This document shows, piece after piece, positions 57,171 to 64,000 of a DNA stretch of 64,000 bases (its first letter is position 1; the number at the start of each line of letters is the position of its first letter). The stretch is taken from NCBI GenBank assembly GCA_963711595.1, contig CAVQER010000001.1, positions 372,001 through 436,000 of the forward strand. Direction: 5' to 3'. The translations under genes were made by a program, and so were the position numbers. The stretch comes from JAUSIF01 sp963711595 (lineage in GTDB: Bacteria; Pseudomonadota; Alphaproteobacteria; Rhizobiales; Xanthobacteraceae). The notes below the pieces were generated by a model that was given only the letters and a program-made list of their open reading frames with translations, made no database searches and had not been told where the DNA came from.

Positions 57171-58064
57171 ATGACTACTTTGTCGGAAATTAAGCCGAAA
57201 GAATTCCACCGAGTCTACGACCTGGTCAAGGAAGTCGGCATCGACGTAAGCGATTGGGCGAACTTCAAGGGTGGGAAAGCCAAGGCCGCCGCGAACCCCA
57301 AATACTGTTACGAGTGGTCGTTCCTACAACCCGGAAAGACCGTCGTTCTTAACCTGTGGCACCCTCAATTGAAGGAGAGCGATGGAGCGATCTGGTCTGG
57401 GTTCAACATGCGGGAGCATGCGCGGTTTAGGGAGGACAGCAACGGCAAACGGCGTGCGCTCAATATGGATCACCACGTCCGCTCAGCTTACCTCCAGCAA
57501 TTGCCTATACGCGTTGTCCTAATGGATGGCCGCCTACGGAGGGTCGGCGATCCGAGAGAGGAGGCATCGCGCGCAAACAAACGTGTTCTCGATTTAGTTG
57601 CTTGGGCAGTCACTGAATACGATTGGTCCAGCGGCGAGTGTACTATCGTGCGCGGAGCGAAAAGGACGCCCCCCGTAGAGAGTGACGCTGACGAGGAAAT
57701 TCAAGCCTTCGAGGGCGAGCTACGACGAAAGTTCGTGCTTCACCGGCGGCGTGAGAGGCAACTTCGTCGGCGCAAGCTCGATGAAGCAAGACGAGTGAAC
57801 AATGGGCGCCTAGTTTGCCAAGTACCGAACTGTGGGTTCGACTTCGTGGAGCGCTATGGTGAATTAGGCAGCGGATTCGCTCACGTTCACCACCTTCTTC
57901 CTATGAGCGATGCACCGACAGAAGGACGAATAGTTTCATTGAGCGACCTCGCAATAGTGTGTGCCAACTGTCACGCGATGGTTCATCGGGGCGGCGACTG
58001 CCGGCCCTTGGAGGGACTGATTCATGGACTACAAGGGGCGCTAACTCTGATTTCCCCAAACTGA
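57171..58064 (+). CDS. HNH endonuclease, defence-island member
   Basis: 297 residues. The N-terminal part (KPKEFHRVYDLVKEVGIDVS, YCYEWSFLQPGKTVVLNLWH) has no family I can name; it may be a DNA-recognition domain. The C-terminus is a zinc-supported HNH nuclease: Cys at about 216 and 221 (CQVPNC), HVHH at 238-241, Cys/Asn/His in CANCHAMVH (264-272). It lies in the lower-G+C block and converges on the methyltransferase operon, 75 bases between the stops. Probably a restriction-type nuclease, perhaps for modified or foreign DNA. Frame intact. Confidence 0.82.
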   Translation: MTTLSEIKPKEFHRVYDLVKEVGIDVSDWANFKGGKAKAAANPKYCYEWSFLQPGKTVVLNLWHPQLKESDGAIWSGFNMREHARFREDSNGKRRALNMDHHVRSAYLQQLPIRVVLMDGRLRRVGDPREEASRANKRVLDLVAWAVTEYDWSSGECTIVRGAKRTPPVESDADEEIQAFEGELRRKFVLHRRRERQLRRRKLDEARRVNNGRLVCQVPNCGFDFVERYGELGSGFAHVHHLLPMSDAPTEGRIVSLSDLAIVCANCHAMVHRGGDCRPLEGLIHGLQGALTLISPN

Positions 58065-58139
58065 CGGTCTGTTTGTTTGTCTTGGCTGGCCTTGGAAACG
58101 GCGAAAGCAAGAGTCCGACAGCGTCCGAAAACTCGCGTG

Positions 58140-59405
58140 TCAGCGTTGGCGGCAAGCACGCTTTCTTCGTGGCTTTGGTTTTCCAAATATCAGCAGCACT
58201 TCTCTTCTCATTCGATTGTCTAATTTGGCTGCCGTCTTTCTAACGAGCGGAGGCGGCAAATACCGACGATTGTGCGTAAGCCTGCGGCTTTTTCTTTTTC
58301 TCAGTTTTAGGCCGACGATCCGCGCCAAGTCCGAAATGATGTCTGCATTCCTGATGAATACCCCTCGAATGGTGTTCTCCCCAACCACGTAAACAGCCCT
58401 TCCCCCCGGCACGAGCACCCTCGATGTCTCAGTTATTGCGCAGTGCATATCGTGAATGAAGCGCGTCAGTATTGCCTTATGACGTGGGGAGAGACGACGC
58501 GTCAGATTTAGTTTCTCTATGATTTTCGTCGCGTACAACGGTGACTCCCGTTGCCCGACTTCGGCGCCAATGCTCTTGGACCGCAGATCACTTAGTTCTT
58601 CGATAGAGTGGCCCATCCACACCAATGTGAACTTGCTACACCGCATGTAATCAATCGCATTTAAATAAGGTGGCGACGTCAAGACCAAGTCTATCGAACT
58701 TGCCACCAATCGAGTCCGCCGTGCGTCGCCTTTGAGCACTCGGACAGCGGGGCCACGATTTGGAGCGTTCAGTGTCACGCAATTTTTGATGACGTGTTCC
58801 ACCGACGACAAGAACTTATCGAACGGCTTAGTTGGGGCGGTCTCAAACGCCCTGTGCGGCCTGCTGTGGGATAGGTCCATTGCTAGCGACGCGCCGGCCT
58901 GCTTTGTAATTATTAATCGCGAGAATGCGCACCAAAGGGCGTTTCGCTTTTTCTTGTCCCTGATGCATCGAATCGCTTGGGCGAGAGCCGCGAGTTGTCG
59001 ACGCGAGGAACTGTCAAACCAGTAGCGAACGAACTTCCGAGTGCTTTCGTCAGCGCGATACGGATATGCTTGCGAGCGTTTTAGTTTCTTGCTCCTGGCG
59101 CGGGCGCGATCCAAGACTTTTAGAGCTCTCGCTCTGACAGCTTTTGGAACGATGGTGGAAGTCCAGACGCCCGCTGTCAGAACAGCGAGAGGATCAATAT
59201 CGATCCCGATCGCGCTGTGTCCTTCCGACCTCGCAACAGCTAGTGCCGTTCCCGATCCCATCATTGGATCGAGAACCCGCAACTTTTGTCGACGTCGATA
59301 TCGCAGAACATCCAACGCGATGCCAGGCGCCATGCGGGCCGGAAAGGGATGCACGGCGTCGCGCCCCAAGACATCTCGGATGCTAGCTGCGCGCGACACT
59401 TTCAT
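58140..59405 (-). CDS. Amino-DNA methyltransferase (N6-A or N4-C)
   Basis: 421 residues from ATG 59405. AdoMet motif I in RVLDPMMGSGTAL (about 44-54) with AIGIDIDPLAVL after it; catalytic motif IV in VLTSPPYLNAIDYM (about 241-254), the TSPPY form of N6-adenine/N4-cytosine methylases. Between them is a roughly 170-residue helical insert (target recognition?). C-terminus ETSRVLVPGGRAVYVVGENT. It is the last gene of the four-gene minus operon and overlaps the preceding stop (ATGA). Frame intact. It presumably protects host DNA from the partner nuclease(s). Confidence 0.85.
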   Translation of the reverse strand: MKVSRAASIRDVLGRDAVHPFPARMAPGIALDVLRYRRRQKLRVLDPMMGSGTALAVARSEGHSAIGIDIDPLAVLTAGVWTSTIVPKAVRARALKVLDRARARSKKLKRSQAYPYRADESTRKFVRYWFDSSSRRQLAALAQAIRCIRDKKKRNALWCAFSRLIITKQAGASLAMDLSHSRPHRAFETAPTKPFDKFLSSVEHVIKNCVTLNAPNRGPAVRVLKGDARRTRLVASSIDLVLTSPPYLNAIDYMRCSKFTLVWMGHSIEELSDLRSKSIGAEVGQRESPLYATKIIEKLNLTRRLSPRHKAILTRFIHDMHCAITETSRVLVPGGRAVYVVGENTIRGVFIRNADIISDLARIVGLKLRKRKSRRLTHNRRYLPPPLVRKTAAKLDNRMRREVLLIFGKPKPRRKRACRQR

Positions 59406-59859
59406 GCGCGCGCCCCCGAAATCGCTTCCAGAATTGTTGAAGCACCACGCGCGATCTTAGTTGGCAACTCGGCACGATTTCCAGCAACGCTATACATCGA
59501 TCGCGGCTTGCGATGAATTCGAATCCAGGCGGATTCGGACACCTCGAAAGTAACGAGTTGATGAAGAGTGGCAACATCGAGCGCTACCAATCCGTCCATT
59601 CCGCAGACAAACGCCACGTACGATTTCGTGTGAGCAACTCGAGATCCAACAGATCAGCGACTTGTTCTAGATGGAACGTGAAAGACCAAGGCGGCAACCG
59701 CTTTGACGAATGTTTGATGAACAACCCAATGCTGTCGTTCAAGACGTACGCATTCACGCGGCCATCCCTTTCGAAGGGCGTCACGCGAACAGCTGCGTGT
59801 GCGCCGACAACGATCTGCCGTAGCACGACGCCCTGATAGAGTTCGTATTCATCGAACAT
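59402..59859 (-). CDS. Unrecognised protein of Z1 operon, frameshifted
   Basis: Starts MFDEYELYQGVVLRQIVVGA at 59859, overlapping the Z1 gene's end by 11 bases; reads on to FTFHLEQVADLLDLEL, shifts by one base near 59630, and continues KSYVAFVCGMDGLVALDVAT, ending STILEAISGARA with a stop overlapping the methyltransferase ATG. Corrected length is about 152 residues of mixed alpha/beta character with many Val/Arg/Asp. I do not recognise a family. Tight coupling on both sides implies a working part in the complex, such as a nuclease or specificity subunit (inference). Confidence 0.6.
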
Positions 59860-61754
59860 GCTTCAGGTTCTTGATGAAGCTGATGTTTCCGTCGGAGAAT
59901 TTATAAATCAATCGCGCCTTGCCTGCGCCATTATGAAAGACCGCGAAATGATGAAGCGCCTCCGGAAACTTCTCGCGTTGGGACTTTCCGAAAAACCCCT
60001 TTCGGCGCTCGATTCTCTCTTTGTCGGCATCACGGTAACCAGTCATGTCGGTCGGCGTGTGAACGCCGATCAAGCTGTCGCGTCCCTGCGTCGCCTGCCT
60101 TACATACGTTATCAAGTACTGCGGAAGTGCTTTCTCCCCAAACAGGGCCTGTATTTTTTCCAGCCGCGCAAACGAATTGTTTATTGCGCTCACTGCTGCC
60201 CATGATTCCTCGTCGTAATCAAACAAGGCAAAAGCGATCTCGCCTCGGTCCATCAAGACGCTTGCCCGATCGATGCTCCCAGATGCAACCGGAGCGAATT
60301 GTGCGAATCGGCCAGCCACACAGGAGACCCAAGACCATCGCAAATCGCAGCAAGGGCAAGCTTGTGAAAGACGAAACAGCGGTGCCAGTCGACAAAAAGT
60401 GGCTCAGGGATAGTAAGCTCGAAATGCTTGAGATAAGCCTTTCTAGAACCGAACATTCGTGCGCGCTGAATGTAGGTGTCTTGTTGAAGCTTGTGCTTTA
60501 AGTAACGAGTGAAAAACATTGATAGGAGGTTGTCGAACGTCACGCCGCGAGAAACGATATTGCCTCCGATAATTATGGTGAAAAGCGCCGACGGATTTGT
60601 TGCTGAGGGCCCGTTCTGAATAAAGTCGCGATCACTATTCAGAATCAAAATCGCGTATCGTGAAATATTGTCGACGATGTATGAAGTCAGTTCGTCGGGA
60701 TCGGCGTCAGGGTAGCGGTCGCGCACAATACTCCAGATTTCTTGCAGGTGATGCTCGAATACATCTCCCTGTCGATCGACCAGTGCGGCGATGGTCTTGT
60801 CAAAAACATACCAGTCCGCCTTGTGGTCTACCTTTTTCCCGCTCGTATGAATTAGCATCGAGTAATTTTGCTCGGCTACATTCACTTTGCGGTTGAGGTA
60901 GGCGACGTTTGCGAGAAAACTGAAGAACGCACGACGTGCAAATTTGGTCCGTCGTAGTCAGGTGGGAGCAAAGCGAGAATGTAGTCTCGCTTTTTCGCGT
61001 CACCCGGCTCAATGGGGAAGAATACGTCCTGCCCGGTGTATAAATTGTGAGGAGGAAAGTTGACCCACAAGCCGCTATCGTTATCAAAGGTGTTGTTGAG
61101 ATCGAGGCGCGCTGGCGTTGCTGTCACGCCGATGTAGTCGCCAGTGTCTCCCAGTATTTCGGTAATCAGCCCGTTTATTCTCGTCCGCGTCTTTTGGTTG
61201 ATTTTTGAATTGGGTGAAGCGAAATCCGCTTCGTCGTCAACGACGACAATCCTCTCCAATCGACCGATTTTTTGAAGAACCTTTTCCAGGTCTTTCCCGT
61301 TTTTCTTGCAGAATATGACGTGTTGCCGATCCGCTATTCGTATTGCGGGGTCAAGAATGTCCGTAAAATTTTTGGCCGTTGGTGCTAGTCCCGACGCTTG
61401 AAATCTGCCGAGGTTCTGACCGAGCAGATCAACACTGTCGTTTAGAAGATGCAGAATAAAATCACGGCCGGCGTCCAACAACCGCGCGGTCAAACAGATC
61501 ATCATCTCTGTTTTCCCGCTTTGCGGTTCGCCGTAAATTACAAAGGCGCGCCGCCCCTCTCCCGAGAGATTGTCCAACGCGGAGCCAACCGCGGCTTCGA
61601 TGCTAGTGACATCTTTGCCTAAGGCGCGCAGGCGCGCGAGCTGCCGGTCATACTGGTTAGTATCCGGCCGAAATTTTCTAAATCGGGATACGTCGAAACT
61701 CTGAATGTCCACGTCGCGCCCCAATCCCACTATCCGAACCATATCGCTAGGCAA
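59849..61754 (-). CDS. Z1-domain DEAD-like ATPase, two frameshifts
   Basis: ATG 61754 (MPSDMVRIVGLGRDVDIQSF). Helicase-like N-terminus: Walker A GEPQSGKT at about 75-82, Walker B VVDDEADF at about 171-178, motif III GVTATPARL at about 209-217. After a one-base loss near 60927 the Z1 domain follows (SFLANVAYLNRKVN, YSMLIHTSGKKVDHKADW, FTIIIGGNIVSRGVTFDNL, TYIQRARMFGSRKAYLKHFE). After a second shift near 60297 comes the C-terminal part ending KNLKHVR. Corrected length is about 635 residues, shorter than many Z1 proteins. Z1 ATPases are known from restriction-modification and phage-defence operons. Confidence 0.82.
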
Positions 61755-61836
61755 ACAGTTTGCAACCCTAACTCGCAGTGGCCGCGATACAATCCGACCG
61801 CGACGAGCCTCCGAATGCCTATGCTCGTGGAACTAG

Positions 61837-62922
61837 TTACTCTAGGTCCGGTGGCACGCGGTATTGGTACGCCAGCGGACGCAATTGCTCGTCCTCGACT
61901 TTCCACGGAGTGAACATTCGCAGAGTGCCGCCTTTTGCCTTCGGACCCGGGTCACGATCTAGGTTGATCGAATGAACCACGATAAGGGCTGTGTTGGGAT
62001 GCCGACTTCGATGGGCGGCAACTTCGTTTCGCGTCAACACTATGTGCTGCCCGACAGAAGTTGTCCCCTTCACCTCAACAGCTAGCTTTTCGTCACCCCG
62101 GCTGCACTCGAAGTCGTAAGGTCTGCTCGAACTGACATCGCGAACATGCCAATTTAACTCTCGAAGGTGCGCCTTTGCTTTTCGCATTGCATGCAGTTCC
62201 ACGACGCGTCTCTCAGCCGAATTCAGCCCGAACCCCTGACCAGAGCCACGCGGATTCCCCGACGCGACCCTTTCGACTTCGACGACTTCAGGGGGCGGTG
62301 CAGTTGGCGCGAGCCCGAGGATTTCGGCGTCGTATATTCGCTTCAGGTAGCCCGCGAATTCGACAGCGTCTTCGAAAAGGACTTGGTCGGTCGGGATGTC
62401 ATCGGCAGGGTATCGTTTGTTGAGCACACTACTTTGTTCGTAGGCATCTCCGAGATCACCCCCTTCCAATGTCATGGGCTCCACAAGTAAGGGGTTGCCG
62501 TGAACAATTGGTGCGAGGACCTGTCGGCCCCACCGTACGAGCCCCGCTAACTCTTCCGCAGGTCGCGGTCTGTATTCGCCCTCAGTAAGGGTCGTCGAGC
62601 CGTGACTAAGATCCAGGTACACGGCGTTGCCCGGGGCATCAAAGATATAAACGCAGTACCAACCTTTTTGGGCGCTGGGCGACCTACTCTTCGAAAAGTA
62701 CCGGACCCATGGCGTGAACGACTTTCGGCCGGTCGCGTCCCGCCCACGAACCGCTAAGTCTGTTCCGTGTGGGCCTAGAGCTGATCTCAATCGATCCGCA
62801 ACCAACTCGAGACGCTCGCGAATGCGCCGCCCAATAAGCTCGCCGCGGCGTCGCATAGCCGGCGTGCTAGTGTGCGCGTATTCGCGCTGAAGTTTCATGA
62901 CCTCAAGTAGTTCGTCCCGCAT
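61837..62922 (-). CDS. MrcB_N-DUF3883 putative restriction nuclease
   Basis: 361 residues. N-terminal MrcB/EVE-like DNA-sensing domain (about 15-165: PWVRYFSKSRSPSAQKGWYC, VYLDLSHGSTTLTEGEYRPR), a middle linker, and a C-terminal DUF3883 domain (about 240-345) with a PD-(D/E)xK nuclease core: Asp270 in RPYDFEC and Glu283-Val-Lys285 in LAVEVKGTTSVGQHIVLTRN. First gene of the minus-strand operon, 82 bases before the Z1 gene. The layout suggests recognition of DNA plus cleavage, with Z1 as motor. Frame intact. Confidence 0.82.
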   Translation of the reverse strand: MRDELLEVMKLQREYAHTSTPAMRRRGELIGRRIRERLELVADRLRSALGPHGTDLAVRGRDATGRKSFTPWVRYFSKSRSPSAQKGWYCVYIFDAPGNAVYLDLSHGSTTLTEGEYRPRPAEELAGLVRWGRQVLAPIVHGNPLLVEPMTLEGGDLGDAYEQSSVLNKRYPADDIPTDQVLFEDAVEFAGYLKRIYDAEILGLAPTAPPPEVVEVERVASGNPRGSGQGFGLNSAERRVVELHAMRKAKAHLRELNWHVRDVSSSRPYDFECSRGDEKLAVEVKGTTSVGQHIVLTRNEVAAHRSRHPNTALIVVHSINLDRDPGPKAKGGTLRMFTPWKVEDEQLRPLAYQYRVPPDLE

Positions 62923-63265
62923 CTAATCCCCCAAAGCCGGGACAACTATAGGTCATAGCTACATTTCGGGGGGACCCCCGTCCGGCGCACAGACCCCCTT
63001 GTGCCAATGTTCGGAACCCCATGAAATCTCAGCCGTTCTAAGCGCGCTGCCATGTGAATTGCCGGGTCCTCCCCGATAGTGACAAGAAGGTGGTGTAAGG
63101 ACACTGGAATCGCGGGGTAGTCAGTCCCCGTCATAGAAGCCGCTTGGGTTCCGGGCCCCGCGCTTCGCGCGGTCCCGGAATGACGTGAGAGGAAGACCCC
63201 ACCCGGCCGCCTTCGGCGGCCACCCTCCCCTTTGGGGAGGGACGTAAGAGAAGGAGAGCGCGCAC
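62923..63265. other. Intergenic region with possible promoter and REP units
   Basis: On the minus strand TATAGT (near 62946-62951) could be the -10 of the defence operon. 63133-63250 holds TTCCGGGCCCCGCGCTTCGC...GGTCCCGGAA and GGCCGCCTTCGGCGGCCACC with the CCTCCCCTTTGGGGAGG palindrome. No gene seen. Confidence 0.5.
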
Positions 63266-64000
63266 TTGTTCTTCCGCCGCCGCGATCGAAGGAACCAACC
63301 GGAAAAGACCGGCGCCCCCAAGGAGGCGCTGACGCCGCCGCGGACGGGGCGCTTCTCCCGCTTCCTGCTCGATCTCGACGCGCGCATCGACCACACGCTG
63401 TTCGAAATGCGCGTGTACCTGCGCACGCGCTACGACGACTTCTCCGCCTTCATGGACCGCTTCTACGTCAGCGGCCTCAAGAAATTCGGCGTCGAGATGG
63501 TCTCGGAAGGCCTCACGCTCGGCTGCGTCGGCGCGGTCGCGCTGCTCGCGCTCGCGGTGCCCGCGTTCCGCGAAACCACGGACGAGGACTGGATCAAGAA
63601 GAGCGAGCTCGCCGTCGTCTTCCTCGACCGCTACGGCAACAAGCTCGGCGAACGCGGCATCCGCCACAACAACTCCGTCCAGCTCGACGAAATGCCGGAC
63701 CACCTGATCAAGGCCGTGCTCGCCACCGAAGACCGGCGCTTCTACGAACACTTCGGCATCGACCTCCCCGGCACCTTCCGCGCGCTCACCGCGAACGTGC
63801 AGGCGCAGGGCGTCGTGCAGGGCGGCTCCTCGATCACGCAGCAGCTCGCGAAGAACCTGTTCCTCTCGAACGAGCGCACGCTCGAACGCAAGGTGAAAGA
63901 GGCGTTCCTCGCGATCTGGCTCGAGACGCGGCTCACGAAACGCGAGATCCTGAAGCTCTACCTCGACCGCGCCTATCTCGGCGGCGGCGCGTTCGGCGTC
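63266..64000 (+). CDS. Class A penicillin-binding protein (PBP1A family), partial
   Basis: Starts at TTG 63266 behind AAGGAGAGCGCGCAC and runs off the right edge (245 codons seen). A cytoplasmic basic start (FFRRRDRRN), one membrane helix (LTLGCVGAVALLALAVPAF), then the GT51 transglycosylase: AVLATEDRRFYEHFGIDLPG with the catalytic Glu, GGSSITQQLAKNLFLSNERT, EAFLAIWLETRLTKREILKL and LDRAYLGGGAFG. It polymerises glycan strands and, through the missing C-terminus, cross-links peptidoglycan. Housekeeping gene bordering the island. Confidence 0.93.
   Translation, partial: MFFRRRDRRNQPEKTGAPKEALTPPRTGRFSRFLLDLDARIDHTLFEMRVYLRTRYDDFSAFMDRFYVSGLKKFGVEMVSEGLTLGCVGAVALLALAVPAFRETTDEDWIKKSELAVVFLDRYGNKLGERGIRHNNSVQLDEMPDHLIKAVLATEDRRFYEHFGIDLPGTFRALTANVQAQGVVQGGSSITQQLAKNLFLSNERTLERKVKEAFLAIWLETRLTKREILKLYLDRAYLGGGAFGV

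Noticed and set aside
62946..63134. 62-codon minus ORF upstream of the defence operon
   Set aside because: No RBS, odd composition and no coupling to the operon; probably non-coding.
1..64000. tRNA, rRNA, tmRNA, RNase P or SRP RNA genes
   Set aside because: Read for their hallmark motifs on both strands; none seen. A tRNAscan-SE/Infernal run would settle it.

Overview
The window looks like an alphaproteobacterial chromosome of the Hyphomicrobiales, close to the Bradyrhizobium/Rhodopseudomonas group. The evidence is the high G+C of most of it, several Omp25/31-type eight-strand porin-like proteins (three ending in VVTKY), two HWE-type histidine kinases, a gene transfer agent (GTA) structural gene set, many very small Bradyrhizobium-style proteins, GGAAC-N16/17-CGTT promoters of the EcfG general stress response type, and dense REP-like intergenic palindromes. 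No tRNA, rRNA, CRISPR array, transposase or integrase was found.

Positions 1-44,200 carry GTA genes, all on the minus strand and in canonical order but spread out. From right to left these are a zinc-ribbon gene, small and large terminase (43,622-41,972), portal (31,711-30,529), a g3.5-like gene (29,261), prohead protease (27,166), HK97 capsid (20,166), a C-terminal piece of the DUF3168 connector (9,770), an N-terminal piece of the tail tube (7,447), NlpC/P60 (6,450) and the host-specificity/TIM-barrel protein (3,537, running off the left edge). Between almost every pair lie unrelated genes: porins, an amidohydrolase, a trypsin-like protease, a cupin, two paralogous secreted CW-repeat proteins, an XRE/HEPN-like pair, an isochorismatase, a TPR protein, two HWE kinases, a ferritin-like stress protein, a GH75-like lipoprotein, a FecR protein, an orphan solute-binding protein and many small proteins. 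Several junctions cut genes (connector, tail tube, porins) or duplicate 3' ends (portal, trypsin). The GTA cluster therefore looks exploded and defective.

Positions 44,200-57,000 hold cell-envelope and small secreted genes: an L,D-transpeptidase, a CHAP/TIGR02594-like hydrolase, a tandem family of two-cysteine peptides with one decayed copy, an ABM-like protein, an LLM flavin oxidoreductase, a YcgN/YkgJ-like protein and an HTH protein. They are separated by many REP-like elements, some nested and one tandemly duplicated.

Positions 57,171-62,922 form a lower-G+C putative defence island. A four-gene minus-strand operon, with the last three genes overlapping, encodes a MrcB_N-DUF3883 putative nuclease, a Z1-domain ATPase, an unrecognised protein of about 150 residues and an amino-DNA methyltransferase. 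It faces an HNH endonuclease gene. This is the best candidate for a poorly described system.

The window ends in a class A penicillin-binding protein (63,266 to beyond 64,000).

At least nine consensus EcfG-type promoters sit just upstream of small genes, so much of the accessory content is probably general stress response controlled. At least 16 single-base frameshifts split genes that are otherwise well conserved on both sides of the shift. This points to indel errors in the assembly, or recent decay, and should be settled before any gene is called broken.
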